A DNA stretch of 26,268 nucleotides from Alistipes sp. (GCA_019422485.1 JAHZDG010000002.1:81907-108174), one strand, 5' to 3'; positions 8,009-16,243 are shown, counted from the first letter of the stretch. Notes: generated from the sequence alone by a model not told the origin. Program-made: numbers and translations.

Positions 8009-8485
8009 ATGGCATCAAACACGGTTCACTTAACGGAAGCCGGCTTGCAGAAGTTGAAAAACGAACTGGATCATCTGCGTTCGGTGGAACGCCCGGCGAT
8101 CTCGGCCGCCATCGCCGAAGCACGCGACAAAGGCGATTTGTCCGAAAACGCAGAATATGACGCCGCCAAAGAGGCTCAGGGAATGCTGGAAATGCGTATT
8201 TCCAAACTCGAAACCCTCATCGCCAATGCCCGGGTAATCGACGAATCCCGCCTCGATACCAGCTGCGTGCAGATCCTCACCTGTGTATCCCTGAAAAACA
8301 AAGCGACCGGAAAAGTCGTCAAATATACCTTGGTTTCCGAAAGCGAAGCCAACCTCAAAGAAGGAAAACTGGCAATCGGCACCCCTATCGCCCAAGCCCT
8401 GCTGGGTCACAAAAAAGGTGAAGTGGTCGATGTGAAAGTTCCCTCAGGAATCATTCAGTTCGAAATTCTCGACATCACGCTCTAA
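8009..8485 (+). CDS. greA: Transcription elongation factor GreA
   Basis: A 158-residue protein of the usual GreA length. It binds the secondary channel of RNA polymerase and stimulates cleavage of backtracked RNA, rescuing stalled complexes. The N-terminal coiled coil (about 1-75) holds LTEAGLQKLKNELDHL and the acidic tip region DKGDLSENAEYDAAKEAQG. The C-terminal FKBP-like domain ends with VPSGIIQFEILDI. The frame is open from a TTG at 7964, but ATG 8009 (MASNTVHLTE) is the normal start; the extra 15 residues would be encoded by the leader. It has its own promoter and is followed by a terminator at 8510. The leader hairpin with a T-run between promoter and gene suggests attenuation, possibly by GreA itself as in E. 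coli. Confidence 0.97.
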   Translation: MASNTVHLTEAGLQKLKNELDHLRSVERPAISAAIAEARDKGDLSENAEYDAAKEAQGMLEMRISKLETLIANARVIDESRLDTSCVQILTCVSLKNKATGKVVKYTLVSESEANLKEGKLAIGTPIAQALLGHKKGEVVDVKVPSGIIQFEILDITL

Positions 8486-8509
8486 AACCGTTTTCCTCAC
8501 CTTCTCTAC

Positions 8510-8552
8510 GCAGGCAGGCCGCCCATACAGGACAGCCTGCCTGCTGTTTATT
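8510..8552 (+). terminator. greA terminator
   Basis: A perfect 10-bp stem gcaggcaggc (8510-8519) with gcctgcctgc (8535-8544) closes a 15-nt loop and is followed by tgtttatt. The T-run is weak, but the position 24 nt after the greA stop fits. Confidence 0.7.
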
Positions 8553-8567
8553 CCCGAGATTTATTGT

Positions 8568-8575
8568 TACATTTG
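8568..8575 (+). promoter_or_regulatory. Putative -7 box of the beta-galactosidase gene
   Basis: TACATTTG matches TAnnTTTG exactly, about 40 nt before the ATG at 8615. A possible -33 (TTTA at 8547-8550) falls in the tail of the greA terminator with an 18-nt spacer, so terminator and promoter overlap. Confidence 0.5.
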
Positions 8576-8614
8576 TTATCGAGAAACTGACCAAGTATCT
8601 AATCTGCCTTCTAT

Positions 8615-11600
8615 ATGAAAATCAACCATTGGTTATACCCGTTGCTACTGGCCGGAGCGACGCTCACGGTCCAGGCACAACCCGATTCCGAATGGATCGA
8701 TCCGCAGGTCAACGCCATCGGCCGAGCACCGATGCATGCCAACTATTTCGCCTATGAGTCGCGCGAAGCGGCCCTGAACGGCGCTCCGGAACAATCCGAT
8801 CTCTACCTGAGCCTCAACGGCAACTGGAAATTCAACTGGGTCAAAGACCGCGACCAACGTCCCAAAGATTTTTACCAGACCGACTATGACGACGCCCATT
8901 GGGTCGATTTCCCGGTGCCGGGCATCTGGGAAACCCTCGGCTATGGGGATCCGCTCTATGTCAATATGCCCTATGCCTGGTCGAAACAGTTCGCCGACAA
9001 TCCGCCTTACGTCGAAGAGAAAAACAACCATACCGGTTCCTATCGCCGGACCGTCGAATTGCCCGCCGATTGGCAGGGACACCGCGTATTTTTCCACGTA
9101 GGATCGGCAACCTCCAACTTCTATCTGTGGGTCAACGGCCGATTCGTCGGATACAGCGAGGACAGTAAAATGGGCGCCGAATTCGACATCACGCCCTACC
9201 TCAAACCGGGAAAGAATGTCTTCGCCATGCAGATCAATCGCTGGTGTGACGGATCGTACCTCGAATGCCAGGACTTCTGGCGGCTGTCCGGCATTGCCCG
9301 GGGCGTATACCTCTATGCCCGGCCGCAGGCTGCGATCGAAGACCTCTTCCTGACCCCCGACCTGGACGCCTCGTACCGTAACGGCACCCTGACGGTTCTG
9401 GCTTCCACACGAGAAGCGCAGGGGATGACGCTGGAAGTGGCCCTGATGGACGCCAACGGAAAAACCGTCGCCACCCAAACCGCCTCGCCCAACGACAAAG
9501 GTGAGTGCCAGTTCATGTTGCGCGTGAACAACCCTCAAAAATGGAGCGCCGAGTCGCCTTATCTTTATACGGCCCTATTCACCTTGAGCGATGCCTCAGG
9601 AGCGTTGATCGAAGCGATTCCCCAACGGGTCGGTTTCCGCAAAATCGAGATGCGCCCGGATAAAGGCCAGATCTGGATCAACGGCCAGCCGGTGCTGTTC
9701 AAGGGGGCAAACCGCCACGAAATCGATCCGCTGGGCGGCTATGTAGTCAGCCGCGAACGCATGATTCAGGACATTCGGATCATGAAGGAGAACAACATCA
9801 ATGCGGTGAGGACCTGCCACTACCCCGACGACCCGATCTGGTACGATCTGTGCGATCAATACGGGCTGTATGTCATTTGTGAAGCCAACGTGGAATCGCA
9901 CGGCATGGGTTACGAAGAGAAAACCCTGGCCAAGAATCCGCAATTCGCCCAAGCCCATTGGGAACGCAACCAACGCATGGTCGAATGCTTCAAAAATCAT
10001 CCCAGCATCGTTACCTGGTCTCTGGGCAACGAAGCCGGAGACGGTCCCAACTTCGTAGCCTGCTACGAATGGGTCAAAGCCTACGATCTCTCCCGCCCAG
10101 TGCAGTATGAACGGGCCAACCTGGCCTCGCACACCGATATTTTCTGCCCGATGTACGCCTCGTACGACAGCGTCGAAACCTATGCCGTCCGTCGGCTGCC
10201 CCGTCCGCTGATCCAGTGCGAATACGCCCACGCCATGGGGAACTCGATGGGCGGATTCCGCCAATATTGGGATCAGATCCGCCGTCACCCCAATCTGCAA
10301 GGCGGTTTCATCTGGGATTTTGTGGATCAGGGCCTTCGCGCCTACAACGAACAGGGCGATATGTTCTACGCCTACGGCGGGGATTACAACCGCTATGACC
10401 CCTCGGACAACAACTTCAACTGCAATGGGTTGATCAGTCCCGACCGCCGTCCGAACCCCCATATGAACGAAGTGAAATATTACTATCAGTCGATCTGGAC
10501 CACTCCGGTGGATCTGCAAAAGGGGATTCTGTCGATTCACAACGAGAATTTCTTCACCTCACTGGAGGACTACTACCTGGAATGGACCCTGTTGTGCAAC
10601 GGGACGGCCATGGCCCAAGGTTTTGAAAACAACCTGAATGTCACACCTCAGGGCGACGCCCGGATTACGCTGACGGGATATGCTCTGCCGGAGAACGCCA
10701 CCGGAGAATGGCTGCTCAACGTAGCCTACAAACTCAAACGGGCCCAACCCCTGCTGGCGGCCGGCACCCAACTGGCATCCCAACAACTCGAAGTTCAACC
10801 GTACACGGACTTCAATGCTTCGATCGAACCGCAAGGCAATGTCAAGTTCTATGAAAATCTCTCGGTCTATGAAGTTTCGGGGGACGATTTCCGGGTTATC
10901 TTCAACCGTAAAAACGGCTGGATCGAAAAATGGCAGATCGACAACAAAGAGCTGATTCTCGACGGTTACGCTCTCAAGCCCAATTTCTGGCGCGCCCCGA
11001 CCGACAACGACTTCGGCGCCTCTCTCCAGCTCAAACAGAAGGCATGGCGTGCACCGGTCATGAACCTGACCGACCTGCAAGCCTCCACCGAAAAGGGCCG
11101 AGTCATCGTCACGGCCACCTACGAGTTACCCGATGTGGCCTCTCGCCTCGAAATGCGCTATGAAATCAACGGACAGGGTGCCATCGCCGTTCAGGAGACC
11201 ATGACCGCCCAACCGGCTGACGACGTACCCGATCTGTTCCGCTTCGGCATGCAACTGGTCATGCCCCACCGCTTCGACCGGGTGGAATACTACGGCCGGG
11301 GACCGATCGAAAATTACGAAGACCGCAACAACAGCACTTTTATCGGGCATTATCGCCAATCGGTATCCGAACAATTCTATCCTTACGTACGCCCTCAGGA
11401 AAACGGGGCTCGCAGCGATTTGCGGTGGTGGGCCATCAAGGATGTCGACGGCCGGGGCATTTGCTTCCGCTCCGACAAGCCGTTCCTGGCCACGGCCCTG
11501 CACTTCCTCCCGCAATACCTCGATTACGGCGACCAGCAAGATCAACACCACTCCGGTGAACTTCATGAACGGGATCTGACCTGTGTATCGGTTGACGGAC

Positions 11601-11719
11601 GCCTGATGGGGCTGGGCTGTGTCGATTCCTGGGGATCGCTCCCGCTGGAAGAATATCGGCTGCCTCACGGCGACTATTCATTCCGGTTTGTCATGACCCC
11701 CTTCCGACATCGCTTCTAA
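8615..11719 (+). CDS. Secreted GH2 beta-galactosidase
   Basis: A 1034-residue LacZ-type glycoside hydrolase family 2 enzyme that removes terminal beta-galactosyl residues with retention. A Sec signal peptide (MKINHWLYPLLLAGATLTVQA, cut near 21-22) has no lipobox, so the enzyme is probably periplasmic. Domains follow the LacZ order: sugar-binding jelly roll (about 40-230, LNGNWKFNW, VNGRFVGYSEDSK), Ig-like domain, TIM barrel, then a second Ig-like domain and the C-terminal beta-galactosidase small-chain domain (EKWQIDNKEL to the end, with FWRAPTDND and YYGRGPIENYEDR). The acid/base Glu is E473 in SLGNEAGDG and the nucleophile E536 in QCEYAHAMGN. It has its own promoter-like box and a strong terminator, so it is probably monocistronic. 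Beta-galactosidase is the best call; other GH2 activities are less likely given the LacZ-like motifs. The natural substrate is unknown. Confidence 0.95.
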   Translation: MKINHWLYPLLLAGATLTVQAQPDSEWIDPQVNAIGRAPMHANYFAYESREAALNGAPEQSDLYLSLNGNWKFNWVKDRDQRPKDFYQTDYDDAHWVDFPVPGIWETLGYGDPLYVNMPYAWSKQFADNPPYVEEKNNHTGSYRRTVELPADWQGHRVFFHVGSATSNFYLWVNGRFVGYSEDSKMGAEFDITPYLKPGKNVFAMQINRWCDGSYLECQDFWRLSGIARGVYLYARPQAAIEDLFLTPDLDASYRNGTLTVLASTREAQGMTLEVALMDANGKTVATQTASPNDKGECQFMLRVNNPQKWSAESPYLYTALFTLSDASGALIEAIPQRVGFRKIEMRPDKGQIWINGQPVLFKGANRHEIDPLGGYVVSRERMIQDIRIMKENNINAVRTCHYPDDPIWYDLCDQYGLYVICEANVESHGMGYEEKTLAKNPQFAQAHWERNQRMVECFKNHPSIVTWSLGNEAGDGPNFVACYEWVKAYDLSRPVQYERANLASHTDIFCPMYASYDSVETYAVRRLPRPLIQCEYAHAMGNSMGGFRQYWDQIRRHPNLQGGFIWDFVDQGLRAYNEQGDMFYAYGGDYNRYDPSDNNFNCNGLISPDRRPNPHMNEVKYYYQSIWTTPVDLQKGILSIHNENFFTSLEDYYLEWTLLCNGTAMAQGFENNLNVTPQGDARITLTGYALPENATGEWLLNVAYKLKRAQPLLAAGTQLASQQLEVQPYTDFNASIEPQGNVKFYENLSVYEVSGDDFRVIFNRKNGWIEKWQIDNKELILDGYALKPNFWRAPTDNDFGASLQLKQKAWRAPVMNLTDLQASTEKGRVIVTATYELPDVASRLEMRYEINGQGAIAVQETMTAQPADDVPDLFRFGMQLVMPHRFDRVEYYGRGPIENYEDRNNSTFIGHYRQSVSEQFYPYVRPQENGARSDLRWWAIKDVDGRGICFRSDKPFLATALHFLPQYLDYGDQQDQHHSGELHERDLTCVSVDGRLMGLGCVDSWGSLPLEEYRLPHGDYSFRFVMTPFRHRF

Positions 11720-11727
11720 AACCTTTT

Positions 11728-11766
11728 CAAGAACGGGACTTCAACAGAGTCCCGTTCTTGTTTTTG
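11728..11766 (+). terminator. Beta-galactosidase gene terminator
   Basis: A perfect 13-bp stem caagaacgggact (11728-11740) with agtcccgttcttg (11748-11760) closes a 7-nt loop and is followed directly by tttttg. It begins 9 nt after the stop codon. Confidence 0.92.
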
Positions 11767-11768
11767 CA

Positions 11769-11800
11769 TTTGGAATTCGTTTCGATTTTCCTTAGCTTTG
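11769..11800 (+). promoter_or_regulatory. Promoter of the alpha-L-rhamnosidase gene
   Basis: TTTG at 11769-11772 and TAGCTTTG at 11793-11800 match the Bacteroidota -33 and -7 elements with a 20-nt spacer, the best promoter in the window. Predicted transcription start is near 11805, about 25 nt before the ATG. Confidence 0.7.
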
Positions 11801-11828
11801 ATTGATTAATCCCCTAAAAACAAGTGGA

Positions 11829-14582
11829 ATGATGAATAAATTACGTCTGATGGCCTCTCTGGCCGCCGCGATACTGATGGCCGCCTGTTCCTCCGAGGTT
11901 CGCGTAGACGAACTCCGCGTGGAAATGCAGGACGACCCGATCGCCATCGGAGTCGCTCAACCCCGGTTCTCCTGGCAACTGGAAACCGACTGCAACGATG
12001 TCCAACAAACCGCCTATCGCATCGAAGTCGCCGGCAGTGAAAAAGACCTCCAAGCCGGCAAACTGTTATGGGATTCGGGAAATGTCAGCTCCGGCACATC
12101 GGTGTTGATCCCTTATGAAGGACCCGCATTGACCTCTCGCGCCACCTATTACTGGCGGGTCAAAGTAACCACCAACCAGGGGGAAACTCCTTGGAGTGAA
12201 ACGGCCCAATGGTCGATGGCCCTGCTCGACTCCACTGACTGGAGTGCCCAGTGGATCGGCATCGAAGGGGCTACCAACCCGGGCGAAGAACTGGGTAAAG
12301 AAGGAGCCAAAGATCGGATCAGCACCCGTCTGGCAGCCCGTTATCTGCGCAAAGAATTCCCGGTAAAAGGCGAAGTCAAACAGGCACGGCTCTATATCGC
12401 CGGTCTGGGTTCATCCGACGTATACCTCAACGGGGAACGAGTCAGCGAAGACGTATTCGCTCCGATCCCCGGGGTCTATCCCAAAACCACCTATTACAGC
12501 ACGTATGATATCAGCGAACTGTTGCAAAACGGCGCCAACGCCTTGGGGGTTGTGATCGGCAACGGCCGCTTCTTCCCGATGCGCAATCCGGGCATCCGCG
12601 GATACGGACTGCCCCGCCTGCTGGCCCAGCTCGAAATCGAATACACCGACGGCACCACCGAAACCGTTGTCAGCGATCCCAGCTGGCAGGCTACGGCTCG
12701 GGGTCCGATCGTCGCCAACAATGAATTCGACGGTGAAGAATACGACGCACGGCTCGAACTGCCCGGTTGGAACACCCCCGGCTACGATGCTTCGGCCTGG
12801 CAGACGCCCGACACAATGTCGGCTCCGGGCGGCCGCCTCACGGCCCTGCCCACCCCCAACATGCGGGTCATGGAAGAGATCACTCCGATCGGCATTACCC
12901 GTCTGCCGGACGGCAAATACATCCTCGACATGGGCCAGAACATGGTCGGTTGGCTGAAGGTAAAACTCAACGGGAAGAAGGATCAGCCCATTACTTTCCG
13001 TTTCGCCGAATTGCTTCAACCCGACAGTACACTCTATGTGGCCAACCTGCGTTCGGCCAAGGTAACCGATATCTATACCCCCGCAGCCGACGGCCCGTTT
13101 GAATGGGAACCCCGTTTCGTCTATCATGGTTTCCGTTTTGTAGAGATCACGGGACTGGACGAACAACCGGCACTGGAAGACTTCACCGGTCGGGTAATTT
13201 ATGACGACATGGAAACCATCGGGGAATTCGAAACCTCGAACCCGGTGATCAATCAAGTCTATAAAAACGCCTATTGGGGCATCCGGGGCAACTACCGCGG
13301 CTTCCCGACCGACTGTCCGCAACGAGACGAACGACTGGGATGGCTGGGTGACCGTACCACCGGCGCGTACGGCGAAAGCTTCATTTTCGGCAACGCCCTG
13401 CTCTACAACAAATGGCTGCAGGACATCGAAGACTCTCAGAACGAAGCGGGCAGCATCTCCGATGTATCACCCCGCGCCTGGTCGCTCTATCTGGATGACG
13501 TCACCTGGCCGGCCGCCTACTTCACGGTAGCAGACATGCTTTACCGTCAATTCGGGGATGTCAGCGGGATCGTTCGCCACTATCCTTCGATGAAAAAATG
13601 GGTTGACCACGTGAGCGCTACCCAACTCAAAGACTACGTCTATCAAAAAGAACAATACGGTGACTGGTGCATGCCGCCCGAAAGCCTGGAACTGATTCAC
13701 TCTCAGGACCCGGCCCGCAAAACGTCCGACAAACTGCTCAACACGGCCTATTTCCACTACCTGATGGAGTTGATGCAGGAGTTTGCCGTACTGAGCGGCA
13801 ACGCTTCCGACACCACCCGCTACCGTCAGATGGCCGACAGTGTCAAGATGGCTTACAACGCCACGTTCTTCAACCCCGAAACGGCCCAGTACGACAACAA
13901 CACCGTTACGGCCAACCTGGTATCGCTGATGCTGGGTATGGTTCCCGAAGGGTATGAAGAAAAAGTGATGGACAACATCGTTGCCAAAACCGAAGGCGAA
14001 CACAAGAGCCATGTCAGCACGGGGGTATTGGGCATCCAACACCTGATGCGCGGTCTGACCGCCTACGGTCATGAAGACCTGGCCTACACCATCGCCACTA
14101 ACGAAACCTATCCCAGCTGGGGTTACATGATTACCAAAGGTGCCACCACCATCTGGGAACTGTGGAACGGCGACTATGCCGCCCCGAACATGAACTCCTG
14201 CAACCATGTGATGCTGCTGGGCGACCTGATCATCTGGTATTACGAAAACCTGGCCGGTATCAAGAACGATCCTTCGGGTGTCGGCTTCAAGAAAATCCAG
14301 ATGGCACCGACCTTCCCCGAAGGCCTCGAATGGGTGAAAGCCTCCTATGATTCGCCCTATGGCGAGATCAAGAGTCACTGGACGCTCAAGAACGGCCAAT
14401 TCGACTGGAAGATCGAAATTCCGGCCAACACCACCGCCAGTGTTCGTATCCCGGCCGCATTCGGTGTTGACGCCAACCAAATCAAACAAATCAAAGGCGT
14501 TCACCAAGTCGACATGACTGACGACTGCCTGACCCTGGAAATCGGATCGGGCGAATATCATTTCGCTTCAGCTGCCCGATAA
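11829..14582 (+). CDS. GH78 alpha-L-rhamnosidase, lipoprotein
   Basis: A 917-residue glycoside hydrolase family 78 enzyme that releases alpha-L-rhamnose from plant polysaccharides, flavonoid glycosides or rhamnose-bearing glycans. A lipoprotein signal (MMNKLRLMASLAAAILMAAC) ends in a lipobox with the Cys followed by SSEVRVDE, so it is lipid-anchored; whether it faces the periplasm or the cell surface is unclear. The order is a fibronectin-like N-terminal domain (PRFSWQLETD, ATYYWRVKV), the rhamnosidase N-domain (ARYLRKEF, ARLYIAGLGSSDVYLNGERV), a beta-sandwich (ILDMGQNMVGWLKVKL), the alpha/alpha barrel and a C-terminal beta domain. Catalytic candidates are E501 in the motif DCPQRDERLGWLGD (from D495) as general acid and E777 in TTIWELWNGD as base. 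Two adjacent ATGs (11829, 11832) could start it; the frame also opens at a TTG at 11802, which falls at about the transcription start and is rejected. Confidence 0.95.
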   Translation: MMNKLRLMASLAAAILMAACSSEVRVDELRVEMQDDPIAIGVAQPRFSWQLETDCNDVQQTAYRIEVAGSEKDLQAGKLLWDSGNVSSGTSVLIPYEGPALTSRATYYWRVKVTTNQGETPWSETAQWSMALLDSTDWSAQWIGIEGATNPGEELGKEGAKDRISTRLAARYLRKEFPVKGEVKQARLYIAGLGSSDVYLNGERVSEDVFAPIPGVYPKTTYYSTYDISELLQNGANALGVVIGNGRFFPMRNPGIRGYGLPRLLAQLEIEYTDGTTETVVSDPSWQATARGPIVANNEFDGEEYDARLELPGWNTPGYDASAWQTPDTMSAPGGRLTALPTPNMRVMEEITPIGITRLPDGKYILDMGQNMVGWLKVKLNGKKDQPITFRFAELLQPDSTLYVANLRSAKVTDIYTPAADGPFEWEPRFVYHGFRFVEITGLDEQPALEDFTGRVIYDDMETIGEFETSNPVINQVYKNAYWGIRGNYRGFPTDCPQRDERLGWLGDRTTGAYGESFIFGNALLYNKWLQDIEDSQNEAGSISDVSPRAWSLYLDDVTWPAAYFTVADMLYRQFGDVSGIVRHYPSMKKWVDHVSATQLKDYVYQKEQYGDWCMPPESLELIHSQDPARKTSDKLLNTAYFHYLMELMQEFAVLSGNASDTTRYRQMADSVKMAYNATFFNPETAQYDNNTVTANLVSLMLGMVPEGYEEKVMDNIVAKTEGEHKSHVSTGVLGIQHLMRGLTAYGHEDLAYTIATNETYPSWGYMITKGATTIWELWNGDYAAPNMNSCNHVMLLGDLIIWYYENLAGIKNDPSGVGFKKIQMAPTFPEGLEWVKASYDSPYGEIKSHWTLKNGQFDWKIEIPANTTASVRIPAAFGVDANQIKQIKGVHQVDMTDDCLTLEIGSGEYHFASAAR

Positions 14583-14605
14583 CGGCTCCCCATTTGTTGA
14601 ACATC

Positions 14606-14640
14606 ACGTGCCGGGAATGAGGATTCCCGGCACGTTTTTT
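14606..14640 (+). terminator. Rhamnosidase gene terminator
   Basis: A perfect 13-bp stem acgtgccgggaat (14606-14618) with attcccggcacgt (14623-14635) closes a 4-nt loop and runs into six T (14635-14640). It starts 24 nt after the stop codon. Confidence 0.93.
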
Positions 14641-14675
14641 ATTCCCGCGTCCTGCATTATCTCTCTTTTTTATAC

Positions 14676-14683
14676 TATATTTG
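14676..14683 (+). promoter_or_regulatory. Possible upstream -7 box for tatAC
   Basis: TATATTTG matches TAnnTTTG, but I see no TTTG-like -33 element at the right distance. If used, it would give a leader of about 160 nt before tatA. Confidence 0.3.
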
Positions 14684-14717
14684 TCGGACAATAATTTGGG
14701 GACCCGCTTGTGGACGA

Positions 14718-14747
14718 TTGGATTTAGCTCGGATTTTCTTATTTTTG
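14718..14747 (+). promoter_or_regulatory. Main candidate promoter of tatAC
   Basis: TATTTTTG at 14740-14747 matches TAnnTTTG and a TTG at 14718-14720 lies 19 nt upstream. The predicted leader is about 98 nt. I found no strong hairpin in it. Confidence 0.5.
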
Positions 14748-14849
14748 TCCGATAAGACCCGACGCCCGAACCCGAAATCTTCGCGACGAGTCCCTGAAAA
14801 CAAACCCTAAAGATTTATAACCAGTCAATTCACTAAACCCAATAACACT

Positions 14850-15092
14850 ATGACAACGTTAGCAATGCTGTTGCCCATGGGCGTCATCGGCCCGACTCAA
14901 ATCGTGCTGATCGTCGTATTGATCGTCGTACTTTTCGGCGGTAAAAAAATTCCTGAACTGATGCGCGGTATGGGTCGCGGGGTCAAAGAGTTCAAAGACG
15001 CCGTTAATAAAGACTACTCGGAAGACATCACGGCTACCAACGAAACCGTAAAACCCGAACCCAAAAAAGAAAACGAAGCCCCCAAAGCTTAA
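14850..15092 (+). CDS. tatA: Sec-independent protein translocase subunit TatA
   Basis: An 80-residue twin-arginine translocation subunit that oligomerises to form the transient path for folded proteins across the inner membrane. It has one N-terminal membrane helix (about 14-30, QIVLIVVLIVVLFGG), the hinge FGGKKIPELMRGMG, an amphipathic helix with GVKEFKDAVNKD, and a charged, flexible tail rich in Lys and Glu. Length and motifs fit TatA/E rather than the longer TatB, and no tatB is seen, so this is a minimal TatA-TatC pair. The stop is followed after 24 nt by the tatC ATG. A promoter-like element lies about 100 nt upstream. Confidence 0.96.
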   Translation: MTTLAMLLPMGVIGPTQIVLIVVLIVVLFGGKKIPELMRGMGRGVKEFKDAVNKDYSEDITATNETVKPEPKKENEAPKA

Positions 15093-15116
15093 TTGGGACA
15101 AATCTCCACGTTTTCC

Positions 15117-15965
15117 ATGGCACAAAACTCACAAAAGTCATCCGACACCGAGATGACTTTTTTTGAACATGTCGAGGCCTTACGCCCCCACCTGGTGCGC
15201 AGCATCATGGCCCTGTTGGTCGTGATGGTGGCTGCATTTCTGGGGAAGAAATTCGTCATCGACCTGATCCTGATGGGGCCCCAATCGCCCGACTTCATCA
15301 CCAACCGGCTGCTGTGCGACATTTCGCATTGGCTGATGAATGACAATACGCTCTGCATCAACCAGGTGAAATTCAACATGGTCAACACTTCGCTGGCCGG
15401 ACAGTTCAACTTGCACATGCAAGTGGCGTTGGTGACAGCGATTGTCGTGGCCGTACCCTATCTGCTGTGGGAAATCTGGCGCTTCGTACTCCCGGCTCTG
15501 ACCCCCTACGAACGCCGCAAAAGCCGCATGTTTGTACTCTATGTCTCGCTCTGCTTCTTTGCGGGACTGTGTTTCGGCTATTTTCTGATTGTTCCGCTGT
15601 CGATCAACTTCCTGGCCGGTTACCAAGCCAGCCCTGAAATTACCAACATGATCGACGTCAAATCGTATCTGTCCACGGTACTGACCGTCTCTTTGGCTTG
15701 TGCCGTTGTTTTCCAGTTGCCGCTACTGGTCTATTTCCTGGCGCGCATGGGGTTGATTACTTCCTCCTTCCTGAAACGATACCGCCGGCATGCCATTGTC
15801 GTACTGGCCATTGTTTCCGCCATCATCACCCCTCCGGATTTGTTCAGCCTGATATTGGTAGTCATCCCCTTGTATGGGCTTTATGAATACAGTATTGTAG
15901 TAGCCCGTCGGGTCGAAAAACACAAAGCCCAGGCGGAAGCCGAAGAGATGGCCCAACAATCTTAA
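15117..15965 (+). CDS. tatC: Twin-arginine translocase subunit TatC
   Basis: A 282-residue inner-membrane protein, the receptor of the Tat system that recognises the twin-arginine signal peptide. It shows the TatC start MTFFEHVEALRPHLVRS and about six membrane helices: IMALLVVMVAAFLG, VALVTAIVVAVPYLLWEIWRF, MFVLYVSLCFFAGLCFGYFL, the stretch VSLACAVVFQLPLLVYFLA, and a final pair with AIVSAIITPPDLFSLI. The family marker LWEIWRFVLPALTPYERR, with its FxxPAL-type loop, is clear. The frame is open from a TTG at 15093 directly after the tatA stop, but ATG 15117 (MAQNSQKSSD) is more likely. It ends the tatAC operon and converges on the P-type ATPase gene. Confidence 0.96.
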   Translation: MAQNSQKSSDTEMTFFEHVEALRPHLVRSIMALLVVMVAAFLGKKFVIDLILMGPQSPDFITNRLLCDISHWLMNDNTLCINQVKFNMVNTSLAGQFNLHMQVALVTAIVVAVPYLLWEIWRFVLPALTPYERRKSRMFVLYVSLCFFAGLCFGYFLIVPLSINFLAGYQASPEITNMIDVKSYLSTVLTVSLACAVVFQLPLLVYFLARMGLITSSFLKRYRRHAIVVLAIVSAIITPPDLFSLILVVIPLYGLYEYSIVVARRVEKHKAQAEAEEMAQQS

Positions 15966-16184
15966 CCTATTTCCACTCTGTCTCAAGAGGCACACCCACA
16001 CCCCAATAGGCTGCGTCTGATCGCGCTGCAAATTCTTTTTGTACCTCGGTTTTGATCTCCCGGCAAGGTGCATCATTCCCTTACAAAAGGAAATAAATTG
16101 GAGGGTACCCCGCTATTTTATTTCCTTCGTTTCCTGGCAATGTAACACAGGTCATGAATCGACCCACACGCCTGAGATAAAAGC
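15966..16184. other. Intergenic stretch after tatC with an AT-rich inverted repeat
   Basis: About 220 nt with no credible gene on either strand. Its main structure is an 11-bp perfect inverted repeat, aaggaaataaa (16087-16097) with tttatttcctt (16117-16127), around a 19-nt spacer that contains the palindrome gggtaccc (16103-16110). No T-run follows, so it is not a clear terminator. The real terminator for both flanking genes is at 16185-16217. Confidence 0.5.
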
Positions 16185-16217
16185 AAAAAAGAGACTCCCG
16201 ATGGGAGTCTCTTTTTT
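16185..16217. terminator. Bidirectional terminator between tatC and the P-type ATPase gene
   Basis: A 9-bp stem gagactccc (16191-16199) with gggagtctc (16203-16211) closes a 3-nt loop. Six A (16185-16190) and six T (16212-16217) flank it and extend the pairing, so it can stop transcription on both strands. Confidence 0.92.
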
Positions 16218-16243
16218 GTAGATAGATTGACACGTCACCCCTC

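Noticed and set aside
7825..8022. A 65-codon minus-strand frame between cardiolipin synthase and greA
   Set aside because: It overlaps the greA promoter, leader hairpin and start codon, and has no recognisable sequence or start signal.
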